From assembly GCA_964568805.1 (NCBI GenBank), contig CAZMRW010000054.1:1-29612 (forward strand): a stretch of DNA of 29,612 nt. Reading direction: 5' to 3'. Within the stretch, counting starts at the first letter, position 1; each line of letters begins with the position of its first letter. The notes under the pieces were generated by a model. That model saw nothing but the letters and a program-made list of their open reading frames with translations. It searched no databases and was not told where the DNA came from. Positions 6,732 to 15,107 of this stretch are shown here, one piece after another. The stretch is from CAZMRW01 sp964568805 (GTDB lineage: Bacteria > Pseudomonadota > Gammaproteobacteria > Methylococcales > Methylomonadaceae). A program made the translations under genes and the position numbers.

Positions 6732-7499
6732 ACCCCTAAAATACGTATTGGTCTTATCGGTTACGGCAAAACAGGCAAAGCCGTTGCCAATGTACTGGAC
6801 TCAGATTCACGTTTCGAATTGCGCTGGATAGCCCGCCGCACCATCAGTGAAAATGCTCAAATGCACCCGGATACGGCCATTCCGATCATCGGAATGGCGC
6901 AACAATCGTTCGAGAAACTGTTTGAACGGTATCCGGTCGATGCGCTAGTTGATTTTTCTTCGCCGGAATCTGTCCATATCTATGGCGAAACGGTTCGTAA
7001 ACACGGCATCATGCTGATCAGCGCAATTTCTGCTTATTCGGAGGGCGATATGGATTATGTTCGCAGCCTTGGACAAAGCGCACGCGTCATGAGCTCTCCC
7101 AATATTACCTTGGGGATCAATTTCCTGATGGTAGCGGCAAATCTTTTGCGCAAAGCCGCACCTTTCGCTGACGTGGAAATTATTGAGCAACATTTTAAGG
7201 AAAAACCCGAAATTTCCGGTACGGCGTTAAAGATCGCTGAAAATTTGGGTATAGAGGGCGATCAAGTCACCTCATTGAGACTCGGCGGAATTATTGGCGA
7301 ACATGAAGTCATTTTTGGCTTTCCTCACCAAACAGTCCGTCTGGTCCATTCATCGATCAGACGCGAAGCATTTGGTACGGGTGCCGCTTTCGCACTATCC
7401 CAACTGGCGACCTGCGATATAGGTTTTTATACCTTTGAAGAGTTGTTAATACAAGCAAGCTATAAATCGGATGACCACGTTTTGGGCAATCACCAGTAG
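6729..7499 (+). CDS. Dihydrodipicolinate reductase (DapB)-like dehydrogenase
   Basis: The 256-residue protein has the DapB layout. An N-terminal dinucleotide-binding fold (IGLIGYGKTGKAV, residues 7-19) is followed by VDFSSPESV, SPNITLGINFLMVAANLL, and the substrate domain ending in GGIIGEHEVIFGF and REAFGTGAAFALSQL. Genuine DapB reduces dihydrodipicolinate in lysine and diaminopimelate synthesis. Its signature E-x-H-H-R-H-K-x-D-A-P-S-G-T-A here reads E-Q-H-F-K-E-K-P-E-I-S-G-T-A. The first His (155) and a Lys (159) are kept, but the second His is Phe and one residue of the D-A-P segment is missing. The substrate may therefore differ, or this may be a second copy beside a canonical dapB elsewhere. 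A strong AAAGGAG supports the TTG start. The gene sits just before the sucrose operon in the same direction, but a possible terminator separates them. Confidence 0.78.
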   Translation: MTPKIRIGLIGYGKTGKAVANVLDSDSRFELRWIARRTISENAQMHPDTAIPIIGMAQQSFEKLFERYPVDALVDFSSPESVHIYGETVRKHGIMLISAISAYSEGDMDYVRSLGQSARVMSSPNITLGINFLMVAANLLRKAAPFADVEIIEQHFKEKPEISGTALKIAENLGIEGDQVTSLRLGGIIGEHEVIFGFPHQTVRLVHSSIRREAFGTGAAFALSQLATCDIGFYTFEELLIQASYKSDDHVLGNHQ

Positions 7500-7554
7500 G
7501 TTTGGCGGTAACACAAATTGTATAAATACCTATACTAACCTGTTTGCGACATGC

Positions 7555-7581
7555 CCGGCTTTACTGAAACTGATAAGCCGG
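7555..7581 (+). terminator. Inverted repeat after the DapB-like gene, possible terminator
   Basis: CCGGCTT (7555-7561) and AAGCCGG (7575-7581) form a 7-bp stem with a 13-nt loop, 56 bp after the stop codon, followed by GTTTCC. Only three T's follow, so an intrinsic terminator is uncertain; an operator for the sucrose operon downstream is the alternative. Confidence 0.35.
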
Positions 7582-7706
7582 TTTCCGTGATCGACGCGGC
7601 AGGTCGAATGAATCTTAGTAACCGCTTTGAGCTCAAATGGTTTCTATTTAAACAATCGTCAGCGAATTTTATGTGTATAAAGTCGCGGTATTGAAAGTAT
7701 AAAACG

Positions 7707-9845
7707 ATGATTGAAAACATTAAAACCGAACCGTTATATATCGTATTAATCAGCATCCACGGCCTAATTCGCGGCCACAATCTGGAATTGGGACGCGATG
7801 CGGATACCGGCGGCCAGACCAAGTATGTCGTGGAACTGGCGAAAGCCTTGGCCAAACACCCTGATGTGGAACGCGTGGATTTGATCACAAGGCGAATCAT
7901 CGACAGTGAAGTCGACGCGGATTACGCCGAGCCGGTTGAACATTTGGCTGATAATGCGCAAATCGTTCGTATTGCGGCGGGCCCGGAGACCTATATCCGT
8001 AAAGAAGAGCTATGGGACCATCTGGATAGTTTTGCCGATAATTTACTAAGCTGGCTGCACAGCCAGGCACGCTGGCCTGATATCCTGCACAGCCATTATG
8101 CCGATGCCGGCTATGTCGGCGTGCTCCTTTCGCATTGGACGGGTTTGCCGCTGGTGCATACCGGCCATTCTCTGGGACGCGACAAACGTCGACGGCTGCT
8201 GGCCCTGGGCCTGCCGATGGAAGAAATCGAGCAGCGCTATCATATTTCACGCCGCATCGGTGCCGAAGAAGACACACTGACCAGCGCCGACCTGGTCATC
8301 ACCAGCACCCGCAATGAAATTGAAGATCAATATGAACTCTACGATTGCTACACCCCTGAAAAAATGGTGATCATACCGCCGGGCACCGACCTCGAACAAT
8401 TTCATCCGCCTGCTTTCGCCGACACAGATAATTCATTTTCAACAGTTCTCGAAAAATTCCTGAATGAGCCCGATAAGCCGATGATATTGGCGCTATCCCG
8501 GCCGGATGAGCGAAAAAATATCGTTGGCCTTTTGGAAGCCTATGGCGAATCGCCGCGTTTGCAGGCTATGGCCAATCTCGTGATCATTGCCGGCAATCGC
8601 GAGGATATCAGGGAACTGAACGAGGGCCCGCAAGCAGTGCTTACTGAATTATTACTGGTTGCCGATCGTTACGATCTTTACGGGCGAGTCGCACTGCCGA
8701 AACATCACAATGCCGAAGACGTCGCCGGCATTTACCGCCTTGCGGCGGCATCTAAAGGCGTTTTCATCAATCCCGCCCTGACCGAACCGTTCGGACTGAC
8801 ACTGCTGGAAGCAGCCGCCAGCGGCCTGCCCCTGGTCGCCACAGAAAACGGCGGACCGGTCGATATCATCGGTAATTGCCATAATGGTCTGCTGGTTGAC
8901 CCGCTGGACAAAACCGCGATTGCCGAGGCTTTATTGACGATCCTCGAGAATCCGGAACGTTGGCAAGAGTTTTCCGCAAATGGCTTACAATACGTTGCCC
9001 GGTATTATTCCTGGCACGCCCATGCTCAAGCTTATTTGCGTCGAATTGCGCCGTTATCCCAGCGTCCGAAAATTCTCCAGAAAACGCCCCCGGTCGCCAA
9101 AACCGGTCACTACAGGAAGCAGGCCATTTTTACGGCCATGGATAATACTTTGTTGGGTGATGCCGATGGACTGGAGCAATTTATTAAAGTCATCCGAGAA
9201 CAACGAAAGAAATTTCTGTTCGGCATCGCTACCGGACGGCGGCTGGATTCGATCCTGGCAGTTTTAAAAACACATCGTATCCCGATGCCGGATATTCTGA
9301 TTACCAGTCTCGGCACTGAAATCTATTATGCCCCGCAATTGATCGCCGACATCGCCTGGACTTACCATATCGACCATTTGTGGACGCCCCAGGTGCTGCG
9401 GCGTATCATCGGCGGATTGCCCGGCCTGACTCCACAACCCAAAAAGGAACAGAGCCGGTTCAAGGTTTCCTACTATTACGACAGTAATATCGCACCGCCA
9501 ATGGATGAAATTCTAACCCTATTGCGGCAACAGGAACTATCGGTCAACCCGACGCTTTCATTTGGACAGTATCTGGATATCGTTCCTGCAAGAGCCTCCA
9601 AAGGGCAGGCTGTACGTTATATTGCCCGGCAGTGGAACATCCCCCTTGAACGCATCCTTGTCACGGGAGGTTCCGGTGGCGATGAAGACATGCTGCGCGG
9701 CAATACGCTCGGAGTCGTCGTCGCCAATCGCCACCGCGAAGAGCTGTCGATACTGGGCGATACGGAGCATGTCTATTTTGCCGACCGTCCGCATGCGGGG
9801 GGTATCCTGGAAGCCATAGAACACTACGACTTCTTCAATCTTTAG
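7707..9845 (+). CDS. sps: Sucrose-phosphate synthase with inactive-looking phosphatase tail
   Basis: The 712-residue protein combines a GT4 (GT-B fold) glycosyltransferase with a C-terminal HAD domain. It makes sucrose-6-phosphate from a nucleotide-glucose and fructose-6-phosphate. Visible features are SIHGLIRGHNLELGRDADTG at the acceptor site (from about residue 15), the donor-site motif SRPDERKN (about 264-271), and E-P-F-G-L-T-L-L-E (about 359-367), the E-x7-E motif of retaining glycosyltransferases. The HAD domain from about residue 473 begins AIFTAMDNTLLG, where the phosphatase motif D-x-D-x-T has Ala in place of the nucleophile. It ends with GGSGGDEDML instead of GDSGND. It should therefore not hydrolyse sucrose-phosphate; plant synthases also carry a degenerate phosphatase-like tail. 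The gene is first of the sps-spp-fruK-ams cluster, known from methanotrophs such as Methylomicrobium alcaliphilum. The ATG at 7707 lacks a strong ribosome binding site. Confidence 0.93.
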   Translation: MIENIKTEPLYIVLISIHGLIRGHNLELGRDADTGGQTKYVVELAKALAKHPDVERVDLITRRIIDSEVDADYAEPVEHLADNAQIVRIAAGPETYIRKEELWDHLDSFADNLLSWLHSQARWPDILHSHYADAGYVGVLLSHWTGLPLVHTGHSLGRDKRRRLLALGLPMEEIEQRYHISRRIGAEEDTLTSADLVITSTRNEIEDQYELYDCYTPEKMVIIPPGTDLEQFHPPAFADTDNSFSTVLEKFLNEPDKPMILALSRPDERKNIVGLLEAYGESPRLQAMANLVIIAGNREDIRELNEGPQAVLTELLLVADRYDLYGRVALPKHHNAEDVAGIYRLAAASKGVFINPALTEPFGLTLLEAAASGLPLVATENGGPVDIIGNCHNGLLVDPLDKTAIAEALLTILENPERWQEFSANGLQYVARYYSWHAHAQAYLRRIAPLSQRPKILQKTPPVAKTGHYRKQAIFTAMDNTLLGDADGLEQFIKVIREQRKKFLFGIATGRRLDSILAVLKTHRIPMPDILITSLGTEIYYAPQLIADIAWTYHIDHLWTPQVLRRIIGGLPGLTPQPKKEQSRFKVSYYYDSNIAPPMDEILTLLRQQELSVNPTLSFGQYLDIVPARASKGQAVRYIARQWNIPLERILVTGGSGGDEDMLRGNTLGVVVANRHREELSILGDTEHVYFADRPHAGGILEAIEHYDFFNL

Positions 9846-9863
9846 CGACTCGCTCCACAGCCC

Positions 9864-10718
9864 ATGTCCAAACAAATCCTGATATGCACCGACCTCGACC
9901 GCACCTTGTTGCCGAACGGACGTCAGCCGGAATCGCCCAGTGCACGCGACTCTTTTGCCCGGCTGGTAGCGCATCCGGAAGTGACTTTAGCTTATGTCAG
10001 CGGCAGGCACCGCGAACTGGTCGAAGAGGCTATTGGAATGTACCGTCTGCCTTTGCCTGACTGGGTCATCGGCGATGTCGGCACGACGATTTACCAAGTG
10101 AGCTCCGGCGAATGGCGTCATTGGCCTGACTGGGAACAGGATATCGCCGCCGATTGGCGAGGATTAACGGCGAACGAATTGCGGCCCTTGTTTACGGACT
10201 TGCCTTCGTTGCGCTTGCAGGAAGAAAGCAAACAAAACCGCTATAAACTCAGCTATTATCTCTCGTTGCATTTGGATATCGAGGCCCTGCAACATGAAAT
10301 GGCGCAACGGCTTGCCGAACAAAACCTGGCGGCCAGCCTGATCTACAGCGTCGACGACGTGTCAGCTACAGGGCTTCTGGATGTCTTGCCTGCACGGGCG
10401 ACGAAACTCCATGCCGTCGAGTTCTTAATGCAACACCTGGGTTTTGAATATACCGATACGGTATTCGCCGGCGACAGCGGCAACGATTTACCGGTGCTGG
10501 CCAGCGGGATACAATCTGTATTGGTGGCCAACGCCGGCAGCGAGGTAGCCGAACAAGCCCTGAATCTGGCCAGGAAACAGGGAACGTTATCGGCATTGTA
10601 TCTGGCGCAAGGCGGTTTTATGGGCATGAACGGCAATTACAGCGCGGGGATTCTCGAGGGTATCGGTTATTATCTTCCCTATACACGGTCTTGGATGGAG
10701 CTGGATGATGCACTTTAA
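9864..10718 (+). CDS. spp: Sucrose-phosphate phosphatase
   Basis: The 284-residue HAD-family phosphatase removes phosphate from sucrose-6-phosphate to release sucrose. Motif I is intact as LICTDLDRTLLPNG (nucleophile D9, acid/base D11), the region AYVSGRH is motif II, and the late motif AGDSGNDLPVL (about residues 202-212) binds Mg2+. ARATKLHAVEFL supplies the motif III Lys. This contrasts with the phosphatase-like tail of the preceding synthase, which has lost these residues. The gene starts 18 bp after sps stops and overlaps fruK by 14 bp, so the three are very probably translated from one mRNA. No strong ribosome binding site is seen before the ATG. Confidence 0.92.
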   Translation: MSKQILICTDLDRTLLPNGRQPESPSARDSFARLVAHPEVTLAYVSGRHRELVEEAIGMYRLPLPDWVIGDVGTTIYQVSSGEWRHWPDWEQDIAADWRGLTANELRPLFTDLPSLRLQEESKQNRYKLSYYLSLHLDIEALQHEMAQRLAEQNLAASLIYSVDDVSATGLLDVLPARATKLHAVEFLMQHLGFEYTDTVFAGDSGNDLPVLASGIQSVLVANAGSEVAEQALNLARKQGTLSALYLAQGGFMGMNGNYSAGILEGIGYYLPYTRSWMELDDAL

Positions 10719-11592
10719 ACCTTCTATTCACATTTTCGGCGAAGTGCTGTTCGATCATTTTCCCGACGGCAGCCGCGTTTTGGGCGGCGCACCCTTTAAC
10801 GTCGCCTGGCACTTGCAGGCTTTCGGACTATCCCCGCGATTCATCAGCCGAATCGGCGATGATCCGCCCGGGCGGGAAATTGCCGCCATGATGGATGCCT
10901 GGGGCATGAACCGGAACGCCCTGCAACAGGACCCGGATCATCCTACCGGCAGCGTCCAGGTGCTGATCCAGGGCGGCGAACCGCATTACGACATCGTCCC
11001 TAATTGCGCCTATGACTTTATCGACAAGGAACAGATCGGAAAAGAATCTACCGAAGGCATTCTGTACCATGGCTCGCTGGCCTTCCGCAACCCCGTCGCA
11101 CGCGCCGCGCTGCAAACAGCGAAGGCCCGACATCATGGCAAGCTATTCGTCGACGTCAATTTGCGGCCGCCCTGGTGGGAGCGGAAAACGCTGCTGCCGG
11201 TTTTAAACGATGCGGATTGGGTCAAGTTGAATGAAGACGAATTAGCGACATTATGCCCCGATTACTCCGATCTGGAATCGGCCATGCAGGCGTTTTCGTC
11301 ACAATTCGATCTGGAGTCACTGATAGTCACTCGTGGCGCGCAAGGCGCCGTCGCTTACGACAGGCAGGAACGATTTATCGCGGTCAAACCGCCCGAGAGT
11401 ACCCGAGTCATCGATACCGTGGGGGCAGGCGATGCTTTCGCCTCCATCTTGCTGCTGGGGTTGATCAGGCAATGGCCGTTGCAAACCATGCTGGAACGGG
11501 CGCAAACGTTCGCCAGCGCATTGGTCGGCAGACGCGGAGCCGTCGTCTCCGACAAAGCGTTTTATCACACCTTCAGCAAACAGTGGGCTTGA
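10705..11592 (+). CDS. fruK: Fructokinase, PfkB family
   Basis: The 295-residue sugar kinase of the ribokinase/PfkB family phosphorylates fructose to fructose-6-phosphate with ATP. It has the N-terminal substrate region GEVLFDHFPDG and LGGAPFNVAWHLQAFG, and the C-terminal signature DTVGAGDAFASILLLG (about residues 236-252), whose GAGD Asp is the catalytic base. It starts inside the end of spp (14-bp overlap), with GGAG upstream of two adjacent ATGs (10705 and 10708); either could be used. In the sucrose cluster it recovers the fructose released when amylosucrase splits sucrose, feeding it back to the synthase or to central metabolism. Fructose specificity comes from this context and from the known methanotroph gene set. 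Confidence 0.9.
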   Translation: MMHFKPSIHIFGEVLFDHFPDGSRVLGGAPFNVAWHLQAFGLSPRFISRIGDDPPGREIAAMMDAWGMNRNALQQDPDHPTGSVQVLIQGGEPHYDIVPNCAYDFIDKEQIGKESTEGILYHGSLAFRNPVARAALQTAKARHHGKLFVDVNLRPPWWERKTLLPVLNDADWVKLNEDELATLCPDYSDLESAMQAFSSQFDLESLIVTRGAQGAVAYDRQERFIAVKPPESTRVIDTVGAGDAFASILLLGLIRQWPLQTMLERAQTFASALVGRRGAVVSDKAFYHTFSKQWA

Positions 11593-11655
11593 TTTTTCGC
11601 CTGTCAACGAATGCCTTACTCCAAGAAACCCACCCAACCGTTAGGATAATGAATC

Positions 11656-13611
11656 ATGTACGAACAAGTATCCCACTCGTTACTGAACTCCATACTGGAC
11701 GACTTGAAGCCTGAAATCATCCGGCAGGATCTGCGGCATTTTTATACCCGTCTCGGCGCCAATTTTTACGCCATATATTCACTGTTTTATACCCTCTACG
11801 GTCACCGTGCGGACTTTAATTCGCAAATGCTGCGCCTGGTGGAAACCATGGCAAAAGGCTATATCATCCGATCCGCAGAACTGGAGCGTATCGACATCCA
11901 GCGCGAATCCGATCATAACTGGTTCCTGTCCCAGAAATGGGTCGGCATGGCGCTGTATACCAACGGCTTCGCGGACAACCTGGTCGATCTGGCCGACAAA
12001 ACACCCTATTTCCAGGAATTGGGCATCAATATGGTGCATATCATGCCGATTCTGATGTGTCCCACCGGAAAAAGCGACGGCGGCTACGCGATCAGCGATT
12101 TCCGTCAAATTGACGACCGTCTTGGCGACATGAACGATTTCCACCGTGTTGCCGAGGAATTCAGGAAACGCGATATCCTGCTGGTTCTTGACATCGTTCT
12201 CAACCATACCTCCAACGAGCATGCGTGGGCTAAAAAGGCGGCCCAGGGAGACCGGCGATATCAGGATTATTACTTTGTTTTCGACAACCGTGAAATCCCC
12301 GATATGTTTGAGCAGACCATGCCGGATATTTTCCCTGAAAACGATCCGGGTAATTTTACCTGGAATGAGGACATGCAAAAATGGGTGATGACCGTCTTCC
12401 ACAATTATCAATGGGATTTGAATTACAGCAATCCCGAAGTCTTCATCGAAATGCTCGACATACTCCTGTTCTGGGCGAATCAGGGCGTTGACGTGCTGCG
12501 CCTCGATGCCGTCGCCTTTCTATGGAAAAAGATAGGCACCACCTGCCAGAATGAGCGCAATGCACATTTGATTCTTCAATTGATGAAGGACTGCTGCCAA
12601 GTGGCCGCACCCGGTGTCTTGTTTATCGCCGAAGCGATTGTCGCGCCGGTTGAAGTCATCAAATATTTCGGCGAAGATGCCATTATCGCCAAGGAATGCG
12701 AAATCGCCTATAACGCCACGTTGATGGCGTTGCTGTGGGATGGCATCGCGACAAAAAATGCCAAATTGCTTTATCAGGGCGTGAAAAGTCTGCCCGCCAA
12801 ACTGGAACGGGCAACCTGGCTCAACTATGTGCGCTGCCACGACGATATCGGGTTTGGGTTCGATGACAGCGATGTCCGGGCTGTCGGTTACGAACCTTTC
12901 GCGCATAGAAAGTTTCTGGTTGACTATTTCAGCGGCCAATTCGATGCGTCACCGGCCCGGGGTATGATCTTCATGCGCAACGACGAAACCGGGGACGCTC
13001 GCATCAGCGGATCGCTGGCATCGCTTGCCGGGCTGGAGTCGGCGTTGGAAAACGGTCATCCGGATCTGATTTCAACTGCCGTCAACAGAATCATCCTGCT
13101 GCATAGCGTCATTTTATCGTTCGGCGGCATCCCGCTGCTCTACAACGGTGATGCGCTCGGGGTACTCAATGATTACAGTTACCTCGACGATGACCATAAA
13201 AGCAATGACAACCGCTGGATTCACCGCCCCAAAATCAATTGGGAACGTGCGGAATTGCGGAAAAAACAGGGCACAGTGGAATACACACTTTTCAATGCGA
13301 TAAAAAAAATGATCGCCATCCGCAAGGAAACGTCCGCTTTCGCCGATTTCAACAACCGCGAATTACTCGACGTCAATAATGAGCATTTGTTTTGCTTTAT
13401 TCGATTCAATCATCAGCGCCCATCGGAACGGGTGCTGGTCATCGCCAATTTCGACGCCTATCCCCAGTACCTGGATCTGGAAGCTATCAGCGGGCGCGGC
13501 ATCAACCTGTACAGCCGGTTTATCGATTTGTACAGCGGCAGAAATCCTGCCCAATACGATCGCCGGATCGTTCTGCAGGCCTATCAGTTTTATTGGCTGA
13601 CCGAAATTTAA
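11656..13611 (+). CDS. ams: Amylosucrase, GH13 family
   Basis: The 651-residue alpha-amylase-family enzyme transfers glucose from sucrose to a growing alpha-1,4-glucan and releases fructose. The catalytic residues line up almost residue for residue with the Neisseria polysaccharea enzyme. The nucleophile is D284 in VLRLDAVAFLW, the acid/base is E326 in LFIAEAIVAP, and the stabiliser is D396 in VRCHDDIGFGF. LDIVLNHTSNEHAWA is conserved region I, and the N-terminal all-helical domain (about 1-95) and C-terminal beta domain are both present. No signal peptide is visible, so it probably acts in the cytoplasm on internal sucrose. It follows fruK by 63 bp with AGGAT upstream of the ATG. A reading as sucrose phosphorylase or trehalose synthase is less likely because of length and motif match. 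Confidence 0.94.
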   Translation: MYEQVSHSLLNSILDDLKPEIIRQDLRHFYTRLGANFYAIYSLFYTLYGHRADFNSQMLRLVETMAKGYIIRSAELERIDIQRESDHNWFLSQKWVGMALYTNGFADNLVDLADKTPYFQELGINMVHIMPILMCPTGKSDGGYAISDFRQIDDRLGDMNDFHRVAEEFRKRDILLVLDIVLNHTSNEHAWAKKAAQGDRRYQDYYFVFDNREIPDMFEQTMPDIFPENDPGNFTWNEDMQKWVMTVFHNYQWDLNYSNPEVFIEMLDILLFWANQGVDVLRLDAVAFLWKKIGTTCQNERNAHLILQLMKDCCQVAAPGVLFIAEAIVAPVEVIKYFGEDAIIAKECEIAYNATLMALLWDGIATKNAKLLYQGVKSLPAKLERATWLNYVRCHDDIGFGFDDSDVRAVGYEPFAHRKFLVDYFSGQFDASPARGMIFMRNDETGDARISGSLASLAGLESALENGHPDLISTAVNRIILLHSVILSFGGIPLLYNGDALGVLNDYSYLDDDHKSNDNRWIHRPKINWERAELRKKQGTVEYTLFNAIKKMIAIRKETSAFADFNNRELLDVNNEHLFCFIRFNHQRPSERVLVIANFDAYPQYLDLEAISGRGINLYSRFIDLYSGRNPAQYDRRIVLQAYQFYWLTEI

Positions 13612-13632
13612 AGTTAACGTGTGGAAGCCGTA

Positions 13633-13728
13633 ATTCCTATTAAGGAATCCGGAAAACCGGCTCAGATAGAGCTATCTTGCTCAAGGCCGGGTATTGAAAA
13701 AGTCTATCCGTGAAATCCTTCAATACCC
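13633..13728. repeat. Row of four inverted repeats after ams
   Basis: In the 175 bp between ams and the convergent membrane-protein gene there are four inverted repeats in a row. They are ATTCCT/AGGAAT (13633-13648), CCGG-AAAA-CCGG (13649-13660), AGATAG-AG-CTATCT (13664-13677) and GGGTATTGAA/TTCAATACCC (13689-13698 and 13719-13728, a 10-bp stem with a 20-nt loop). None is followed by a clear T run. They may protect the ams mRNA 3' end, end transcription in both directions, or mark a small RNA. Confidence 0.5.
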
Positions 13729-13786
13729 TGCTGGGAATGAGGCTCTGCCGCACCTTCTATTGACCAAAGATTCAAACAGCCCGTCT

Positions 13787-14164
13787 TTAGGTATGTGAAA
13801 CAGTTTCCCGTTGCGTAGCGGTACCTTCATAATCGGTTAAAATCCCCACCGCAATAATCACGATACCGATGAAAACATAAAAATTCCGAGCCGCTTCCTG
13901 ATCCGAAAAGCCTAGAATAAACGGTATGAAAACAAGCAATGGGCCGACCAGTCGTTCGATCCAGCCATGAAGGGTGAACGGGATGATCTTGACAACGCCA
14001 AAAGGAAAATCGGTCGCAAGGGTCACAGCCAGATGAACGGCGGCCAGGCCATAAGCGAGCATGGCCGGCAGTCCGCTTAAACCGAACAGGGATGGCGCCA
14101 ATAAAAATAGGACAACCGTAGCATAATCGAGATAGCCGTGGTTAGTTGGAGAGATAATTTTCAT
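13787..14164 (-). CDS. Four-helix membrane protein with internal duplication (SPW-repeat-like)
   Basis: The 125-residue protein has about four membrane helices and consists of two similar halves. H9-G10 opens the first half (HGYLDYATVVLFLLAPSLFG) and H66-G67 the second (HGWIERLVGPLLVFIPFILG). Each half ends with a second helix and Thr-Asp (51-52 and 110-111). The layout resembles SPW-repeat membrane proteins, but the assignment is tentative and no function is known to me. AGAGGAG stands before the ATG, a strong ribosome binding site. It lies downstream of, and in the same direction as, the Crp/Fnr-type regulator gene, with an imperfect palindrome between them, so that regulator may control it. 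Confidence 0.7.
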   Translation of the reverse strand: MKIISPTNHGYLDYATVVLFLLAPSLFGLSGLPAMLAYGLAAVHLAVTLATDFPFGVVKIIPFTLHGWIERLVGPLLVFIPFILGFSDQEAARNFYVFIGIVIIAVGILTDYEGTATQRETVSHT

Positions 14165-14192
14165 GTTATTGCTCCTCTAGTTGAAGGGTGAC

Positions 14193-14212
14193 CACAATGG
14201 TTACCACTTGTG
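14193..14212. promoter_or_regulatory. Imperfect palindrome before the membrane-protein gene, candidate Crp/Fnr-type operator
   Basis: CACAA (14193-14197) and TTGTG (14208-14212) flank a near-symmetric GGTTACC centre. Crp/Fnr-family proteins bind symmetric sites of this size, and a gene for one starts about 780 bp upstream on the same strand. It lies about 10 bp from the ribosome binding site, so it would have to act as a repressor site or in the leader. This is inference from symmetry and position. Confidence 0.3.
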
Positions 14213-14312
14213 AAGCTTATTGAAAATTATCGCTAATGTCTGTTAGCTGGATAACACACGCGGTTCCAGGCAATATTCTGATGTTAACCCGATCCGGTCC
14301 AACTCAGTCGTA

Positions 14313-14993
14313 TTAACCGGGATTAGAAAATAATTTATCTTTTACGCAGATGAGATCTCTCGTGTAGTCAAGTATTCCGCGGCTTCGAAGGTCATTCAGA
14401 ATGGTACTGACCACCGGACGGCTTGCGCCGACCAAATCCGCCAACTCCTGCTGGGTTAGATGAATTTCCAGGGCATATCCGTGGCTGCATCGGATGCCGA
14501 ACATCTCCGCGAGTTCTTTTAACATGTCGATAATCCGGTTTTCAACTGGCTGGGCCAGAATATTCAGCAACCTGTGTTCGGCTTGTTGTCTTCGGATGCA
14601 TTGCGCCTCGAAAACCTGCCATGACAAGTCCGGTTGAAGGGATATCAACTTTTTGAAATCATGATGTTCCAACCGGAATAGCGTGACCTCACCGACGGCT
14701 TGCGCGGTTTCTTCCATCGGTTTTACCGCTGAGCCGGTATGCAGGCAACCGATAATGTCCCCTCGCTTCACCAGAGCGACTGTCCATTCATTTCCCTGCT
14801 CGGTAATATAGGACAATTTAACGAAACCCTTGTTGATCAAAAAAACATGGGGACAGGCATAGCCCTGACGATAAATAAAACCTTTATCGGGAATATCGAT
14901 CGATTGCAGGGACGGGCATTCCTGACGCCACTTTTCCATGTTATCGTCGGTAAATAAATTTAATAAATTAAAGTTCGTATCGTGTGTTTTCAT
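14313..14993 (-). CDS. Crp/Fnr-family transcriptional regulator
   Basis: The 226-residue protein has an N-terminal cyclic-nucleotide-binding-type beta-barrel (about 25-130, with GFIYRQGYACPHVFLINKG and VKRGDIIGCL), a long dimerisation helix, and a C-terminal winged helix-turn-helix (LTQQELADLVGASRPVVSTI, about 178-197). The cysteine pattern needed for an iron-sulphur cluster in true FNR is not present, and the cAMP-contacting residues of CRP are not recognisable. The signal sensed is therefore unknown, and DNA binding is the safe assignment. The ATG at 14993 has only a weak ribosome binding site. The downstream gene on the same strand encodes a small membrane protein preceded by a candidate operator. 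Confidence 0.88.
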   Translation of the reverse strand: MKTHDTNFNLLNLFTDDNMEKWRQECPSLQSIDIPDKGFIYRQGYACPHVFLINKGFVKLSYITEQGNEWTVALVKRGDIIGCLHTGSAVKPMEETAQAVGEVTLFRLEHHDFKKLISLQPDLSWQVFEAQCIRRQQAEHRLLNILAQPVENRIIDMLKELAEMFGIRCSHGYALEIHLTQQELADLVGASRPVVSTILNDLRSRGILDYTRDLICVKDKLFSNPG

Positions 14994-15107
14994 TTAACAT
15001 CAGGGTTCAAGTTAAGATTAGATAGTTTCGCGTATTCAAACCGCCATGTTAAACGACAGACTTCCATCCTTGCTTCATTTGATTGACAAGATGGGCTTGT
15101 TTCAAAA

